A DNA stretch of 64,000 nt from Armatimonas sp043757465. Lineage in GTDB: Bacteria; Armatimonadota; Armatimonadia; Armatimonadales; Armatimonadaceae. The notes under the pieces were generated by a model that saw only the letters and a program-made list of their open reading frames with translations, did no database searches and was not told where the DNA came from. The position numbers and the translations under genes are program-made. This document shows positions 24,985 through 33,031 of the stretch, piece after piece (positions within the stretch are counted from its first letter, which is position 1; each line of letters starts with the position of its first letter). The DNA lies in contig NZ_JAYVPL010000124.1 in assembly GCF_043757465.1 (NCBI RefSeq), positions 1 through 64,000 of the forward strand, given 5' to 3'.

Positions 24985-26091
24985 TCAGATTCCTTTCTGC
25001 ATCAGCAGGAGCGAGCCACTCACCGCGTGGAGGCGCTCGTTGCCGATCATCACGGCGGCGGAGAGGGCATCGCGTAGGTGGCGGCCCAAACTGTAGGGAG
25101 AGTCGTTGCGGTAGCCCTGAATTCCGGTGATCGCAAGGCACTGCTGGATAATCGAGACAATCAGCTCGCTCGTGCTGGTCTTGAGGTTGTTGATACGGAT
25201 CGCCCACTCAAACGAGAGCAGGCCGCGCGTGTCATTTGAGGCGCAGAGGGCTTCGTAGTAGCGCAGGCACTCCGCCAGATTCGCCCGCCCGAGCTGGAGC
25301 TGGCTCATTGCCTCAGCGAGACGCAGCTCGCCGGTACTGGCCGCACCAGGAGCATTTTTTGCACGGGAGCGAACATAGGCCCGGGCGCGGGTAACCGCAT
25401 CGGCGGCAATCCCCAGCCAGACACCCGCCCAGAGCAGGTGCGATGCCGGAGCCATGGTCTGGCTACAGATCTCGCCAAAGCCCACTGGGAAGAGGGCACT
25501 TTCTGCCACGGGGCTAGAGACCATGAAGCCAGGGCTACAGGTGCCGCGCATGCCGAGCGTGTCCCAGTTGCCGGTCTGCTCCAAGTCGGCTCCTTCGCGC
25601 CGCAGGAGTACCAGGGCTTGGTCGTTCTCAGGGGCGTCGGGCTGACGGCGGCAGGTCAGAAAGTAGGCATCGGCATGGGCACCGTAGGAGAGGGTCGTGG
25701 CCTTCTTCGTGATCTGGCCATTTTCGAGTGCGCAGAGACTCGTGCGAATGTCTCCGCCCACGCCCACCTCGCTAGTGATCGAGGCGATGAGGAGCTGCTT
25801 TTCTCGGAGCTCATCGGCGAAGGCATCCCAGGCGGTGTGGCCCAGGCCATGGCGGACAAGGCAGGCGACCTGGCTCTGGTGCATCGCGTAGATCATCCCC
25901 GTGGCCGCGCAGCAGCGCCCCAGCTCCCCACAGAGCGCCACAACCTCTGTCAGGCTCTGGCCATCGAGAAGTGCCGAGAGCAGACGGGCATCTTTGAGGG
26001 CGGTGATTGCCTCGATCGGAAAACGGGCATCGCGGTCCACAGCCTCGGCATGGGCTTGAGCCGTGGTGCGAACAGCCTCAGGCAGCGACAT
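24985..26091 (-). CDS. Acyl-CoA dehydrogenase-like flavoprotein
   Basis: The 368-residue protein has the acyl-CoA dehydrogenase layout: helical N-terminal part, a middle region with LLIASITSEVGVGGDIRTS, the beta segment TGNWDTLGMRGTCSPGF, and a helical C-terminus ending in YRNDSPYSLGRHLRDALSAAV. It also resembles flavin-dependent monooxygenases of this fold. No obvious catalytic Glu can be assigned by eye. It overlaps the carrier-protein gene by 14 nt and ends 2 nt before the ligase gene. A reasonable guess is that it oxidises the aminoacyl group while bound to the carrier protein; that is inference. Confidence 0.75.
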   Translation of the reverse strand: MSLPEAVRTTAQAHAEAVDRDARFPIEAITALKDARLLSALLDGQSLTEVVALCGELGRCCAATGMIYAMHQSQVACLVRHGLGHTAWDAFADELREKQLLIASITSEVGVGGDIRTSLCALENGQITKKATTLSYGAHADAYFLTCRRQPDAPENDQALVLLRREGADLEQTGNWDTLGMRGTCSPGFMVSSPVAESALFPVGFGEICSQTMAPASHLLWAGVWLGIAADAVTRARAYVRSRAKNAPGAASTGELRLAEAMSQLQLGRANLAECLRYYEALCASNDTRGLLSFEWAIRINNLKTSTSELIVSIIQQCLAITGIQGYRNDSPYSLGRHLRDALSAAVMIGNERLHAVSGSLLLMQKGI

Positions 26092-26323
26092 GACTGGCTC
26101 CTAGCTGGCGCATGACCTGCTCAATCCGACCAATGGTGGCAAACGTGTCGCGTCCTAAAAGCTCGCTGGAGAACTCGACTTGAAACGTACTCTCCAGGGC
26201 CATCATGACCCGAACGGTCGCCAGGGACTTCAGGCCCGCTTGGTAGAGATCAGCATCAATAGGAAGACTCTCGGCAGGAATTCCCGCGCTCTGGGTGAGT
26301 ATCTGTCGAATCTGGTCTATCAT
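26078..26323 (-). CDS. Acyl carrier protein-like phosphopantetheine carrier
   Basis: The 81-residue protein has the ACP pattern with the attachment serine Ser33 in DLYQAGLKSLATVRVM, where GLKSL replaces the usual DSL. Length and four-helix pattern are normal. The ATG at 26323 is chosen because GAGGA lies 8-9 nt upstream; the longer frame begins at a TTG inside the upstream gene's stop. It lies 20 nt after the acetyltransferase stop and overlaps the dehydrogenase start. The gene order makes it the likely substrate of the aa:CP ligase. No phosphopantetheinyl transferase is in the window. Confidence 0.85.
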   Translation of the reverse strand: MIDQIRQILTQSAGIPAESLPIDADLYQAGLKSLATVRVMMALESTFQVEFSSELLGRDTFATIGRIEQVMRQLGASHVAA

Positions 26324-26343
26324 AGAAATATCCTCATTAAATA

Positions 26344-26949
26344 TCAACGATTAGCAAAAGGTAGCTCGTGCTGAACCTGAGCCGGATTTCCGGCAACGAA
26401 GGTGTGTGCAGGGACGTCCTCGGTGACAATGGAGCCCGCCGCAACCACTGCGCCGGGGCCAACGGTGACCCCAGGAAGGAGGAGTGCGCTCATACAGATC
26501 CAGGCACCATCGCCTACGGTCACGGGAAGAGCGTTGAGTTTGGGAGTCATACGGCGCGAGCCAAAGCCCATAGTATGGGTGGCAGTGCAGAGAGTGACAT
26601 CGGGGCCTAGCGCAACATTTTTCCCGATCACCACAGGCGCGTCTAGGCCGATGCGGACACCAGGTGCGAGAATGCATCCCTCGCCTATCTGGATTTGTGT
26701 GAGGTCTTTGCGTCGCCCCACCAGCCGGAGCCGTCCCTGAACCGTCACGCCGCGGGCGATTTTTATTCCTGCCCAGCGGTACAGAGTGGCACGAACGCTC
26801 ACCAGAGCAAACTCGGGCAAGCACCCCACGAATGCTTGAGCGATGGCAAGGCGCAGGTGCAAACACCCGCTCAGACTCTCTAGCTCACGCCGCAGCCCTG
26901 TCTTTACCTGCTTATTAAGTTGTGGGGTTAACAAGGACACTCTGCCCAT
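26344..26949 (-). CDS. Hexapeptide-repeat (left-handed beta-helix) acyltransferase
   Basis: The 201-residue protein has a helical N-terminus of about 60 residues and then hexapeptide repeats (GVTVQG, IGEGCIL, VVIGKNVALGPDVTL). The catalytic-type His lies in TATHTMGFGS, followed by PVTVGDGAWICMSALL, as in maltose/galactoside and serine acetyltransferases. In this operon it could accept the acyl or aminoacyl group from the carrier protein, but it could also be a plain acetyl-CoA enzyme. The start codon lies inside a 10-bp inverted repeat, and the gene leads the operon. Confidence 0.75.
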   Translation of the reverse strand: MGRVSLLTPQLNKQVKTGLRRELESLSGCLHLRLAIAQAFVGCLPEFALVSVRATLYRWAGIKIARGVTVQGRLRLVGRRKDLTQIQIGEGCILAPGVRIGLDAPVVIGKNVALGPDVTLCTATHTMGFGSRRMTPKLNALPVTVGDGAWICMSALLLPGVTVGPGAVVAAGSIVTEDVPAHTFVAGNPAQVQHELPFANR

Positions 26950-26967
26950 ACACTATTTATGGGCAGA
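26941..26967. promoter_or_regulatory. 10-bp inverted repeat over the start of the carrier-protein operon
   Basis: TCTGCCCATA (26941-26950) and TATGGGCAGA (26958-26967) are perfect inverted copies around CACTATT. The repeat covers the first codons, the ATG (26949-26947) and a weak -10-like CATAAA 6 nt upstream of the ATG. It could be an operator or an RNA hairpin that hides the start codon. Confidence 0.5.
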
Positions 26968-26993
26968 ATCTATACCAAACAACAGCCTGGAAA

Positions 26994-28427
26994 TTATTTC
27001 AGTACTGCATTCTCGATGACAATCTTTGCCACAGCCTGGGCCAGCGCGTCGTAGCCTGCGGGGGTGAAGTGGACATTGCGCGGCTGTTGGAGCGTGGCCA
27101 GTATTGCGGAGACGGCAGTGCAGAGATCATCGAGCGGGATTTGGTTTTCTGCCATGATTTTCTTGACAACTTCATTGTAGGCGCGCTCACTTCCTGCGAT
27201 CCTGCCCGTCGTGCCCTCAGGAACAGGCGTCGTGGTAGCCCAGACCAGCTTAGCCTTGGTAGCGCGAAGCCGCACGACGAGCGCCCGCAGATTGGCCTCA
27301 TAGTCGGCCAGCGAGATAAGCTGCTTGCCTTTCTCTACCGCGACCATCGTGCCTTTTTCGTCCACAAATTTTAGGTCATGGAGGCCAAAGTTCACGTGAA
27401 TGACGTCCCAGGGCTTGTCCCCCAGCCACTTATCCAGCTCACGCAGCCCGAAGCCGCTGTTGGAGCAGTTCACGGGCGGATGAACCACGTTGGCCTTGCC
27501 AGCCAATAGACGCCGTACGGGCAGCGTGTAGCCCATGGAGATCGAGTCGCCGATGAGCAGTACGCGCGGCAGGCCCGGCGTCTCAGTGATCGGACGGAGC
27601 GCCGGGTCTATCTTTGCTCGCTTCTTGAGCCACCCCAGGCCTTCCAGAAAGCCCTCCATCTCGGCGATGGTCTTGCCTAGATACGGCTCCTTGTTGAAGA
27701 AGCCATGTGCCTGGCCGGGGTAGACCACCAGCTCGGACTTCACTCCCACGGCGCGCTGGGCATCGCGAAACGCCTCAGCGGTCTTAACAGGCACGAGCTT
27801 GTCCATGTCCCCGAACAGTACCAAAGCTGGTGGCGATGTTTTATCTAGGTTCTGAAGCGGCGAGAACTCTTTCACGCGCTCTTTAATCCGCTCGCTACCG
27901 TAACCGCCAGGGCCATTGTCATAGACGGGGTTGAAAAGCACCAGCGCATCAGGCCGACACGAGATCGCTTTATCGTCTTTCGGGTCATCAAGGGCGCTGA
28001 CAGTGCCGCAGTGCGCTGCCAGATGCCCGCCCGCCGAGCCCCCACCCGCCCCGAGCCGCTTGGGGTCAATGCCGAGCTCCGCTGCGTGTCCGCGCACCCA
28101 GCGGAGCGCCGAGCGTGCGTCGTTCACGGAGCTTTCGGGTGCCTTACCTTTCTCCGCCAACCGATACTGTGCACTGATCGCCACCATGCCACGTGCCGCC
28201 AGCGCCTTCGCCTGCGGGTAGAGTGCTGTCGGAGTGCCACCGGTCCAGCCGCCGCCATGGAAGAAGATAAAGGCGGGGCGCCTGTCGCTCGCTTTCCAGC
28301 CGGTCGGCTTGAACACCTGCAAAACCAGCGACTTACCATCGGCTTCTTTGTAGGGAATGGCCTCCTGAGCACGTGTCGCGCAAGTCAGGGTGGCCAAGAG
28401 CAGAAAAGAAAAAAGAATGTTTTTCAT
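26994..28427 (-). CDS. Secreted two-domain esterase: alpha/beta-hydrolase fused to SGNH hydrolase
   Basis: The 477-residue protein has a signal peptide (1 to about 20, ending TRAQ). Residues about 22-270 are an esterase/lipase-type alpha/beta-hydrolase with HGGGW, the nucleophile GGGSAGG, GDMDKLVP and GQAHGF. Residues about 285-475 are an SGNH/GDSL hydrolase with GDSISMG, the NFGLHD block and HFTPAGYDAL. Both catalytic sets appear complete. Such fusions are likely acetyl esterases on plant or algal polysaccharide. It starts 4 nt after the sulfatase stop upstream and closes a four-gene sulfatase operon. Confidence 0.85.
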   Translation of the reverse strand: MKNILFSFLLLATLTCATRAQEAIPYKEADGKSLVLQVFKPTGWKASDRRPAFIFFHGGGWTGGTPTALYPQAKALAARGMVAISAQYRLAEKGKAPESSVNDARSALRWVRGHAAELGIDPKRLGAGGGSAGGHLAAHCGTVSALDDPKDDKAISCRPDALVLFNPVYDNGPGGYGSERIKERVKEFSPLQNLDKTSPPALVLFGDMDKLVPVKTAEAFRDAQRAVGVKSELVVYPGQAHGFFNKEPYLGKTIAEMEGFLEGLGWLKKRAKIDPALRPITETPGLPRVLLIGDSISMGYTLPVRRLLAGKANVVHPPVNCSNSGFGLRELDKWLGDKPWDVIHVNFGLHDLKFVDEKGTMVAVEKGKQLISLADYEANLRALVVRLRATKAKLVWATTTPVPEGTTGRIAGSERAYNEVVKKIMAENQIPLDDLCTAVSAILATLQQPRNVHFTPAGYDALAQAVAKIVIENAVLK

Positions 28428-28431
28428 GGGG

Positions 28432-30141
28432 TTACCTCAGTGTCAGAACCACAGCGCTCAGGTGCATCACTTCAGCACCTGGAATCTCCAAGGCACGGAG
28501 CGTTAGGGGACCGCGGCCGCGCTCTAGGCGGAGCTTGCCCAGCCGTAGGGTGTGAAACTCTTTCAGGCGCGACTCCGCCGGGGGGCGTGGCAGCGTGTCC
28601 TGGTTGGTGTAGAGCGGCGGATCCCAGCCGGGAGCCACGCGCCCCTCCAGCCGACTGCCTTGAAAGCTCAGCGCGATGCGGGAACCCGCATCGGGCAGGG
28701 GGCAGGTGTAGTGTAGCTCCACGTCGTAGGTTCCCGCTGTGTTGACCTCAATCTCCCAGGAAATCGTGCCGTCGGTGCGGGTCCAGTTGCGAAAGTAGGA
28801 GCTATTGGGCGCACTTGAGCTGCGCTCTACTCCCCCTCCCGGCGTGCCATCACGTGCGGGAAGCCAGGTGCGCGGGAAGATCTTATAGCCCACGGGAATC
28901 GGGCGTGGATCCACGGGCGAGGCGGGGCGGGGCGAGCGCGAAAATAACTCGGTGCGCCAGGCTGCAACCGCAGAAGTGAGCTGCCGCGCTGTATCCGGCT
29001 GTTGCGCCGTGACCGAGCGTGTCTGGTTCGGGTCGGCAACCATATCAAACAGCTCCCCTGATGCATCCAGGCGGTGTGTTTGGGAACGCACACTCACCCG
29101 GCCACCCCAGGTTGTGAAAAGCATCCGCGGTGGTGCAGTGAGCGTGCGGCCCGCGAGAAGCGCTGAGAGATCGCGCCCATCAAGGGGCTTCTCCCCCACG
29201 CGTGTCACGCCCGTCAGCGCGCTCAGCGTAGGAAGCAAGTCAATCGCTCCCGTGATCTCTGGCACCCGATGGCCTGCGGGGAGCTTGCCCGGCCAGCGCA
29301 TAAAAAATACCGAACGCACGCCGCCTTCGTCGGTGGTGGCTTTAATGCCTTTCATCCCCCCGTTCCAGCGCGCCGTGTTGGGGCCGTTATCCGAAAAGTA
29401 GACAACAATCGTATTCTCGGTGAGCTTGAGCTGCTCCAGCTTTTTGAGGATCCGCCCGACATTGCGATCCTGATTCTCCAGCATCGCCAGGGCGCAGCGG
29501 GTCTGCTCGGGGATCTCCTTGCCGGGCTCGGTGGCTTGCTGTAAAAGCGGCTTGTCTTTAAAGCGCTGCCAGTCGCTCTCAGGGACGGCCCACGGGGAGT
29601 GCGGGGTGGTGAAGGGGACATAGCAAAAAAACGGGCGGCTCCTGTTCTTTTCAATAAACGCCAGCGCTTTATCGGTGCAAAGATCAACGATATAGCCGCG
29701 CTCACGAACGGGCTTGCCGTTATGCTCTAAAGGCGGGTTGAAGTACTCGCCCCAGTGCCCCGATGTGTAGCCGTAGTACTCGTCGAAGCCACGCGCCATC
29801 GGGTGATACGGCCACTGGCTCCCGTTATGCCACTTCCCAAACGCCCCCGTGGCGTAGCCCGCTCTCTGGAAGGCATCGGCGATGGTTTTCTCGTCCAGAT
29901 TCATCCGTTCCTGGCCGGTAGAAACGCCGTAGACACCGGTTCGCGGATGGTAGCGGCCGGTTAGGAACTCCGCACGGGTCGGGGCACAGACCGGGCAGAC
30001 AAAGAAGCGCTCCAGTGTCACACCGTCGCGGCTCAGGGAGTCAATATGGGGTGTCTGCACCGTGCGGTTGCCACTGGCGCTGTAGTCGCCCCAGCCCGCA
30101 TCGTCGGCGAGGAATACCACTACATTGGGTGGCCTCCTCAT
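28432..30141 (-). CDS. Sulfatase (N-acetylgalactosamine-6-sulfatase-like) with C-terminal beta domain
   Basis: The 569-residue protein has metal residues in FLADDAGWGD, the motif CAPTRAEFLTG (formylglycine Cys52), GKWHNGS and YFSDNGPNTARWNG. The sulfatase part ends near residue 410. About 130 C-terminal residues form a beta-rich domain (ISWEIEVNTAGTYDVELHY) that looks like a carbohydrate-binding module. There is no signal peptide from the chosen ATG (30141), which overlaps the upstream stop as ATGA; the 10-residue extension to 30171 does not add one. It is the third gene of the operon. Confidence 0.85.
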   Translation of the reverse strand: MRRPPNVVVFLADDAGWGDYSASGNRTVQTPHIDSLSRDGVTLERFFVCPVCAPTRAEFLTGRYHPRTGVYGVSTGQERMNLDEKTIADAFQRAGYATGAFGKWHNGSQWPYHPMARGFDEYYGYTSGHWGEYFNPPLEHNGKPVRERGYIVDLCTDKALAFIEKNRSRPFFCYVPFTTPHSPWAVPESDWQRFKDKPLLQQATEPGKEIPEQTRCALAMLENQDRNVGRILKKLEQLKLTENTIVVYFSDNGPNTARWNGGMKGIKATTDEGGVRSVFFMRWPGKLPAGHRVPEITGAIDLLPTLSALTGVTRVGEKPLDGRDLSALLAGRTLTAPPRMLFTTWGGRVSVRSQTHRLDASGELFDMVADPNQTRSVTAQQPDTARQLTSAVAAWRTELFSRSPRPASPVDPRPIPVGYKIFPRTWLPARDGTPGGGVERSSSAPNSSYFRNWTRTDGTISWEIEVNTAGTYDVELHYTCPLPDAGSRIALSFQGSRLEGRVAPGWDPPLYTNQDTLPRPPAESRLKEFHTLRLGKLRLERGRGPLTLRALEIPGAEVMHLSAVVLTLR

Positions 30142-31631
30142 TTGTGCGCCTCCAGCCCCAAGCGCTCCCACTGCTCTTGTGGCGCATCGTACTCCCGCAG
30201 AAGCGTATCCAGTGAGACCAGGAGCCGTGCTTCGACGGCGGCATCGGTGCAGGGCTGGCTCTGGCTGGGGTCGGTGTGCAAGTCCCAGAGCGCGGTCTGT
30301 TTGAGGCGTGGGTTGCTCCCCGCCATGCTCTGGTGCGTCGGAATCTGCATCACCGGACAGGCTTTCGTAAACGAGAAGGGCGGCGCAATCGTGACTTCTT
30401 GAAGCTCGCTGAGAGGCAAGAAGCCACGCATCACCGTGGGGCAGAGCGTGTAGTTGTAGAGCGGCGCGTTTTCGTCGTTGGCGGCGCGCCAGTAGACATA
30501 GCGGCCATCGGTGATATTCACCTGTGCACCGTGCATCCCAAAGATCGCCGCCTCGCGCACGGGCATGTCGCTTGCAAGAACCGGCGCGAGGTCTTTGCCG
30601 CGCATATCGGGAGTTGGAAGTTGACCAAAGAAGCCCAGGATGGTCGGGGCCAGGTCAATCGAGGGCTGCACCAGTGCCGAGCGCCGCTGACCCGCTGCGC
30701 TGGCAAAGCGCGGGTCCCAGAGAAAGAACGGCGTGTGCGCCACCTCATCGTAGAACGGCATCCAGATCTTGGCCCAGAGATCGTGCTCCCCGAGTAGAAA
30801 GCCGTGATCGGTCCAGACAATCAGCTGCGTATCGTCCCAGAGATGATGCCGATCCATCGCGTCTAAAACCAGGCCGAGGCTATGGTCACACTTGGTCATC
30901 AGTGCGGCATACTCCGTCCGAATGTGGGTTACTTCCTCGGGTGTCTCGCTGACTTCTTGGTAGTAGGGCCAGTCAAAGAGAAGATCACCACGCTCGCCGG
31001 GGTACTTCTTGCGCCACTCCTCATGCACAAAGAACGGCTCGTGCGGATCAAAGGTCTCAATCGTCAGGAACCAGTTGTCCTCGGTGTGGTTACGCTCGAT
31101 AAAGTCCAGCCCGGCGGCAAAGGTTCGGGTCTGTGAGTGCTCGGCATCCGTGGGAGTCGCCCTGCGGTTGACTAAGTCCTGGCGGGCATAGAGGTCTTTG
31201 GGATTGGCGTGCCGGCCGCGTGCATGGGCGGGAAACGCGGGGTCGGCCACTTGTCCGACCCAGAGGTCACCCTCTTGCCCCCGGATCAGCTCCGCCGTGG
31301 AGTAGCGGTTGTGGTAGGTCGCGCCGCCGTCTTCCCAGTAGTGGTAGTGGTCTGTCACAAAATGCGAATAGACCCCAATAGTTTTCAGTAGCTCCGGCAG
31401 AGAGTCGTCAAAAGGCTCGAGCTGCCCCCAGCGTCGGTGCAGAAAGTTCGGGCGGCCCGTGTGCAGATCCCGGCGTGCGGGCATGCAGGGCATGGAGCAG
31501 ACATAGCTCGTCTCAAATGTGGTACAGCGCTGCGCCAGCCGCGTGAAGTTCGCCGCTTGCACCTCAGCGCCCCCGTACGGAGGAAGCATTCTCCGGTTGA
31601 GCGAGTCGAACATCACCATGATGGCTTTCAT
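30138..31631 (-). CDS. Sulfatase, Cys type, with variant motif CMPAR
   Basis: The 497-residue sulfatase-fold protein has an N-terminal metal site MFDSLNRRML (one Asp, then Asn) instead of the usual DD pair. The modification motif is CMPARRDLHTG with Cys49. C-x-P-x-R is kept, but Ala replaces Ser/Thr at the fourth position. WTDHGFLLGEHDLWAK provides the second metal pair. Many unassigned family members look like this. No signal peptide is present. It overlaps both neighbours by 4 nt and is translationally coupled within the operon. Confidence 0.8.
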   Translation of the reverse strand: MKAIMVMFDSLNRRMLPPYGGAEVQAANFTRLAQRCTTFETSYVCSMPCMPARRDLHTGRPNFLHRRWGQLEPFDDSLPELLKTIGVYSHFVTDHYHYWEDGGATYHNRYSTAELIRGQEGDLWVGQVADPAFPAHARGRHANPKDLYARQDLVNRRATPTDAEHSQTRTFAAGLDFIERNHTEDNWFLTIETFDPHEPFFVHEEWRKKYPGERGDLLFDWPYYQEVSETPEEVTHIRTEYAALMTKCDHSLGLVLDAMDRHHLWDDTQLIVWTDHGFLLGEHDLWAKIWMPFYDEVAHTPFFLWDPRFASAAGQRRSALVQPSIDLAPTILGFFGQLPTPDMRGKDLAPVLASDMPVREAAIFGMHGAQVNITDGRYVYWRAANDENAPLYNYTLCPTVMRGFLPLSELQEVTIAPPFSFTKACPVMQIPTHQSMAGSNPRLKQTALWDLHTDPSQSQPCTDAAVEARLLVSLDTLLREYDAPQEQWERLGLEAHK

Positions 31632-32980
31632 TTAGATAGGGCTCCGTACTGCTTCTCGTAGCGTGTCTTAAACGGGTTGACTTTCAGCGCGGTTTTATAC
31701 GCGTCCTCGTTTTCGAGACAGGGCAGAATGCTTGTCCACCAGGAATCGTAGGCGGCGTTGACTTTCTGCACCAGCGCGGGATTCTGGACCGAGATGTCGG
31801 TTGCTTCGGCGGGGTCTGTGTCGAGATCAAAGAGCTGCCAGCGGGCGCTCGGGTTCTGCGTGGCAACCGCATTGTAGTGCGAGAAACGGATGCCCGCGTT
31901 GCCGTATTTACTGGGCGACTGGCCCGGCTCCCAGCGACCGGTGTGGGCAAAGAGCATCCGCTCGCCCCACGCGGCTTGTGGGTTCTTGAGTAGCGGCAGC
32001 AGGCTACGACCATCGAGCCCACGTGGCGCTTTGGCTCCGGCAAATTCAGCCAGCGTCGGCAAGATATCTAAGTGCGCCGCGAGGCGGTCACAGTCGGCAG
32101 GCTTGAGGGTACCTGGCCAGCGCCAGAACGATGCGGCGCGGGTGCCGCCCTGATAGACCGTATTCTTTGAGGCCCGCATCCCCGCATTGAACACTTTGAC
32201 GCCCGCCGTGCCGCCATTATCGTTCATGAAGATCACCAACGTCTCGCGCTCAATGCCAAGTGCTTTGAGTTTCTCGACCAGCTTCCCCACATTGTCGTCT
32301 ATGTTGGCAATCATCCCAAAGAACTTCGCCGCCTGTTTATCGGCTACTTTCCCGGCGTAGCGCGCCTCATCCTCAGGGCGCACTTGCAGCGGTCCATGAG
32401 GAGCGTTAGGCGTAATGTAGGCAAAGAACGGCGCTTTCCCCCCTCGTTTCTCCTCGATCCAGCGGGTTGCTTGGTCAAAAAACACATCGGTGCAGTAGCC
32501 TTTGGTTTTCTCGAAGCGTCCGTTGTGCCAGATGGCGGGGTCGAAGTAGGTATTGCCCGGTGCATCACCGCCGGTGCCGGGGTAGCTCTGCCCGATCCCA
32601 CCCGCGCCATGAATAAAGACCTCATCGAAGCCGCGCTTGTCGGGTTGGTAAGCGTCTTCGTCTCCGAGGTGCCACTTGCCAAAAATCCCCGTGGCGTAGC
32701 CCGCTTTCTTCAGCACCTGTGCCAGTGTCGTGGCTTTAAGGGAGAGCCGCTCCCGCTCGTAGATCGTGTGGCTGATCCCCGAGCGCATCTCGTGCTTGCC
32801 GGTAAGTAGCGCCGCACGGGTCGGCGAGCACGTGGGGCTGACATGAAAGTGGGTGAACCGAACCCCTTCGTCGTGGAGGCGGTCTATATTTGGCGTCTTG
32901 AGAACCGGGTTACCGTGGCAGGAAAGGTCGCCAAACCCCTGATCATCGGTGAGAATCAGGACAATATGGGGTTTCTTCAT
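31628..32980 (-). CDS. Sulfatase (arylsulfatase A-like), Cys type
   Basis: The 450-residue sulfatase has LTDDQGFGDLS (metal site), CSPTRAALLTG (formylglycine Cys51), GKWHLGDED and FMNDNGGTAGVKVFNAG. It is a standard arylsulfatase/N-acetylgalactosamine sulfatase-like member. No signal peptide is present. It is the first gene of the four-gene operon running down to 26994. TAGAAT with 6 nt spacing precedes the ATG, so the operon mRNA probably starts at the A of ATG. It is divergent from the sugar kinase operon at 33032. Confidence 0.88.
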   Translation of the reverse strand: MKKPHIVLILTDDQGFGDLSCHGNPVLKTPNIDRLHDEGVRFTHFHVSPTCSPTRAALLTGKHEMRSGISHTIYERERLSLKATTLAQVLKKAGYATGIFGKWHLGDEDAYQPDKRGFDEVFIHGAGGIGQSYPGTGGDAPGNTYFDPAIWHNGRFEKTKGYCTDVFFDQATRWIEEKRGGKAPFFAYITPNAPHGPLQVRPEDEARYAGKVADKQAAKFFGMIANIDDNVGKLVEKLKALGIERETLVIFMNDNGGTAGVKVFNAGMRASKNTVYQGGTRAASFWRWPGTLKPADCDRLAAHLDILPTLAEFAGAKAPRGLDGRSLLPLLKNPQAAWGERMLFAHTGRWEPGQSPSKYGNAGIRFSHYNAVATQNPSARWQLFDLDTDPAEATDISVQNPALVQKVNAAYDSWWTSILPCLENEDAYKTALKVNPFKTRYEKQYGALSK

Positions 32981-32992
32981 TCCGCTATTCTA
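32981..32992 (-). promoter_or_regulatory. -10 element (TAGAAT-N6-ATG) of the sulfatase operon
   Basis: The minus strand reads TAGAAT, AGCGGA, ATG. The spacing is identical to five other start regions in this window. Confidence 0.6.
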
Positions 32993-33031
32993 ACAGAAGA
33001 CACTATAGTCTCTGTGTTACAATGGGGCGAA

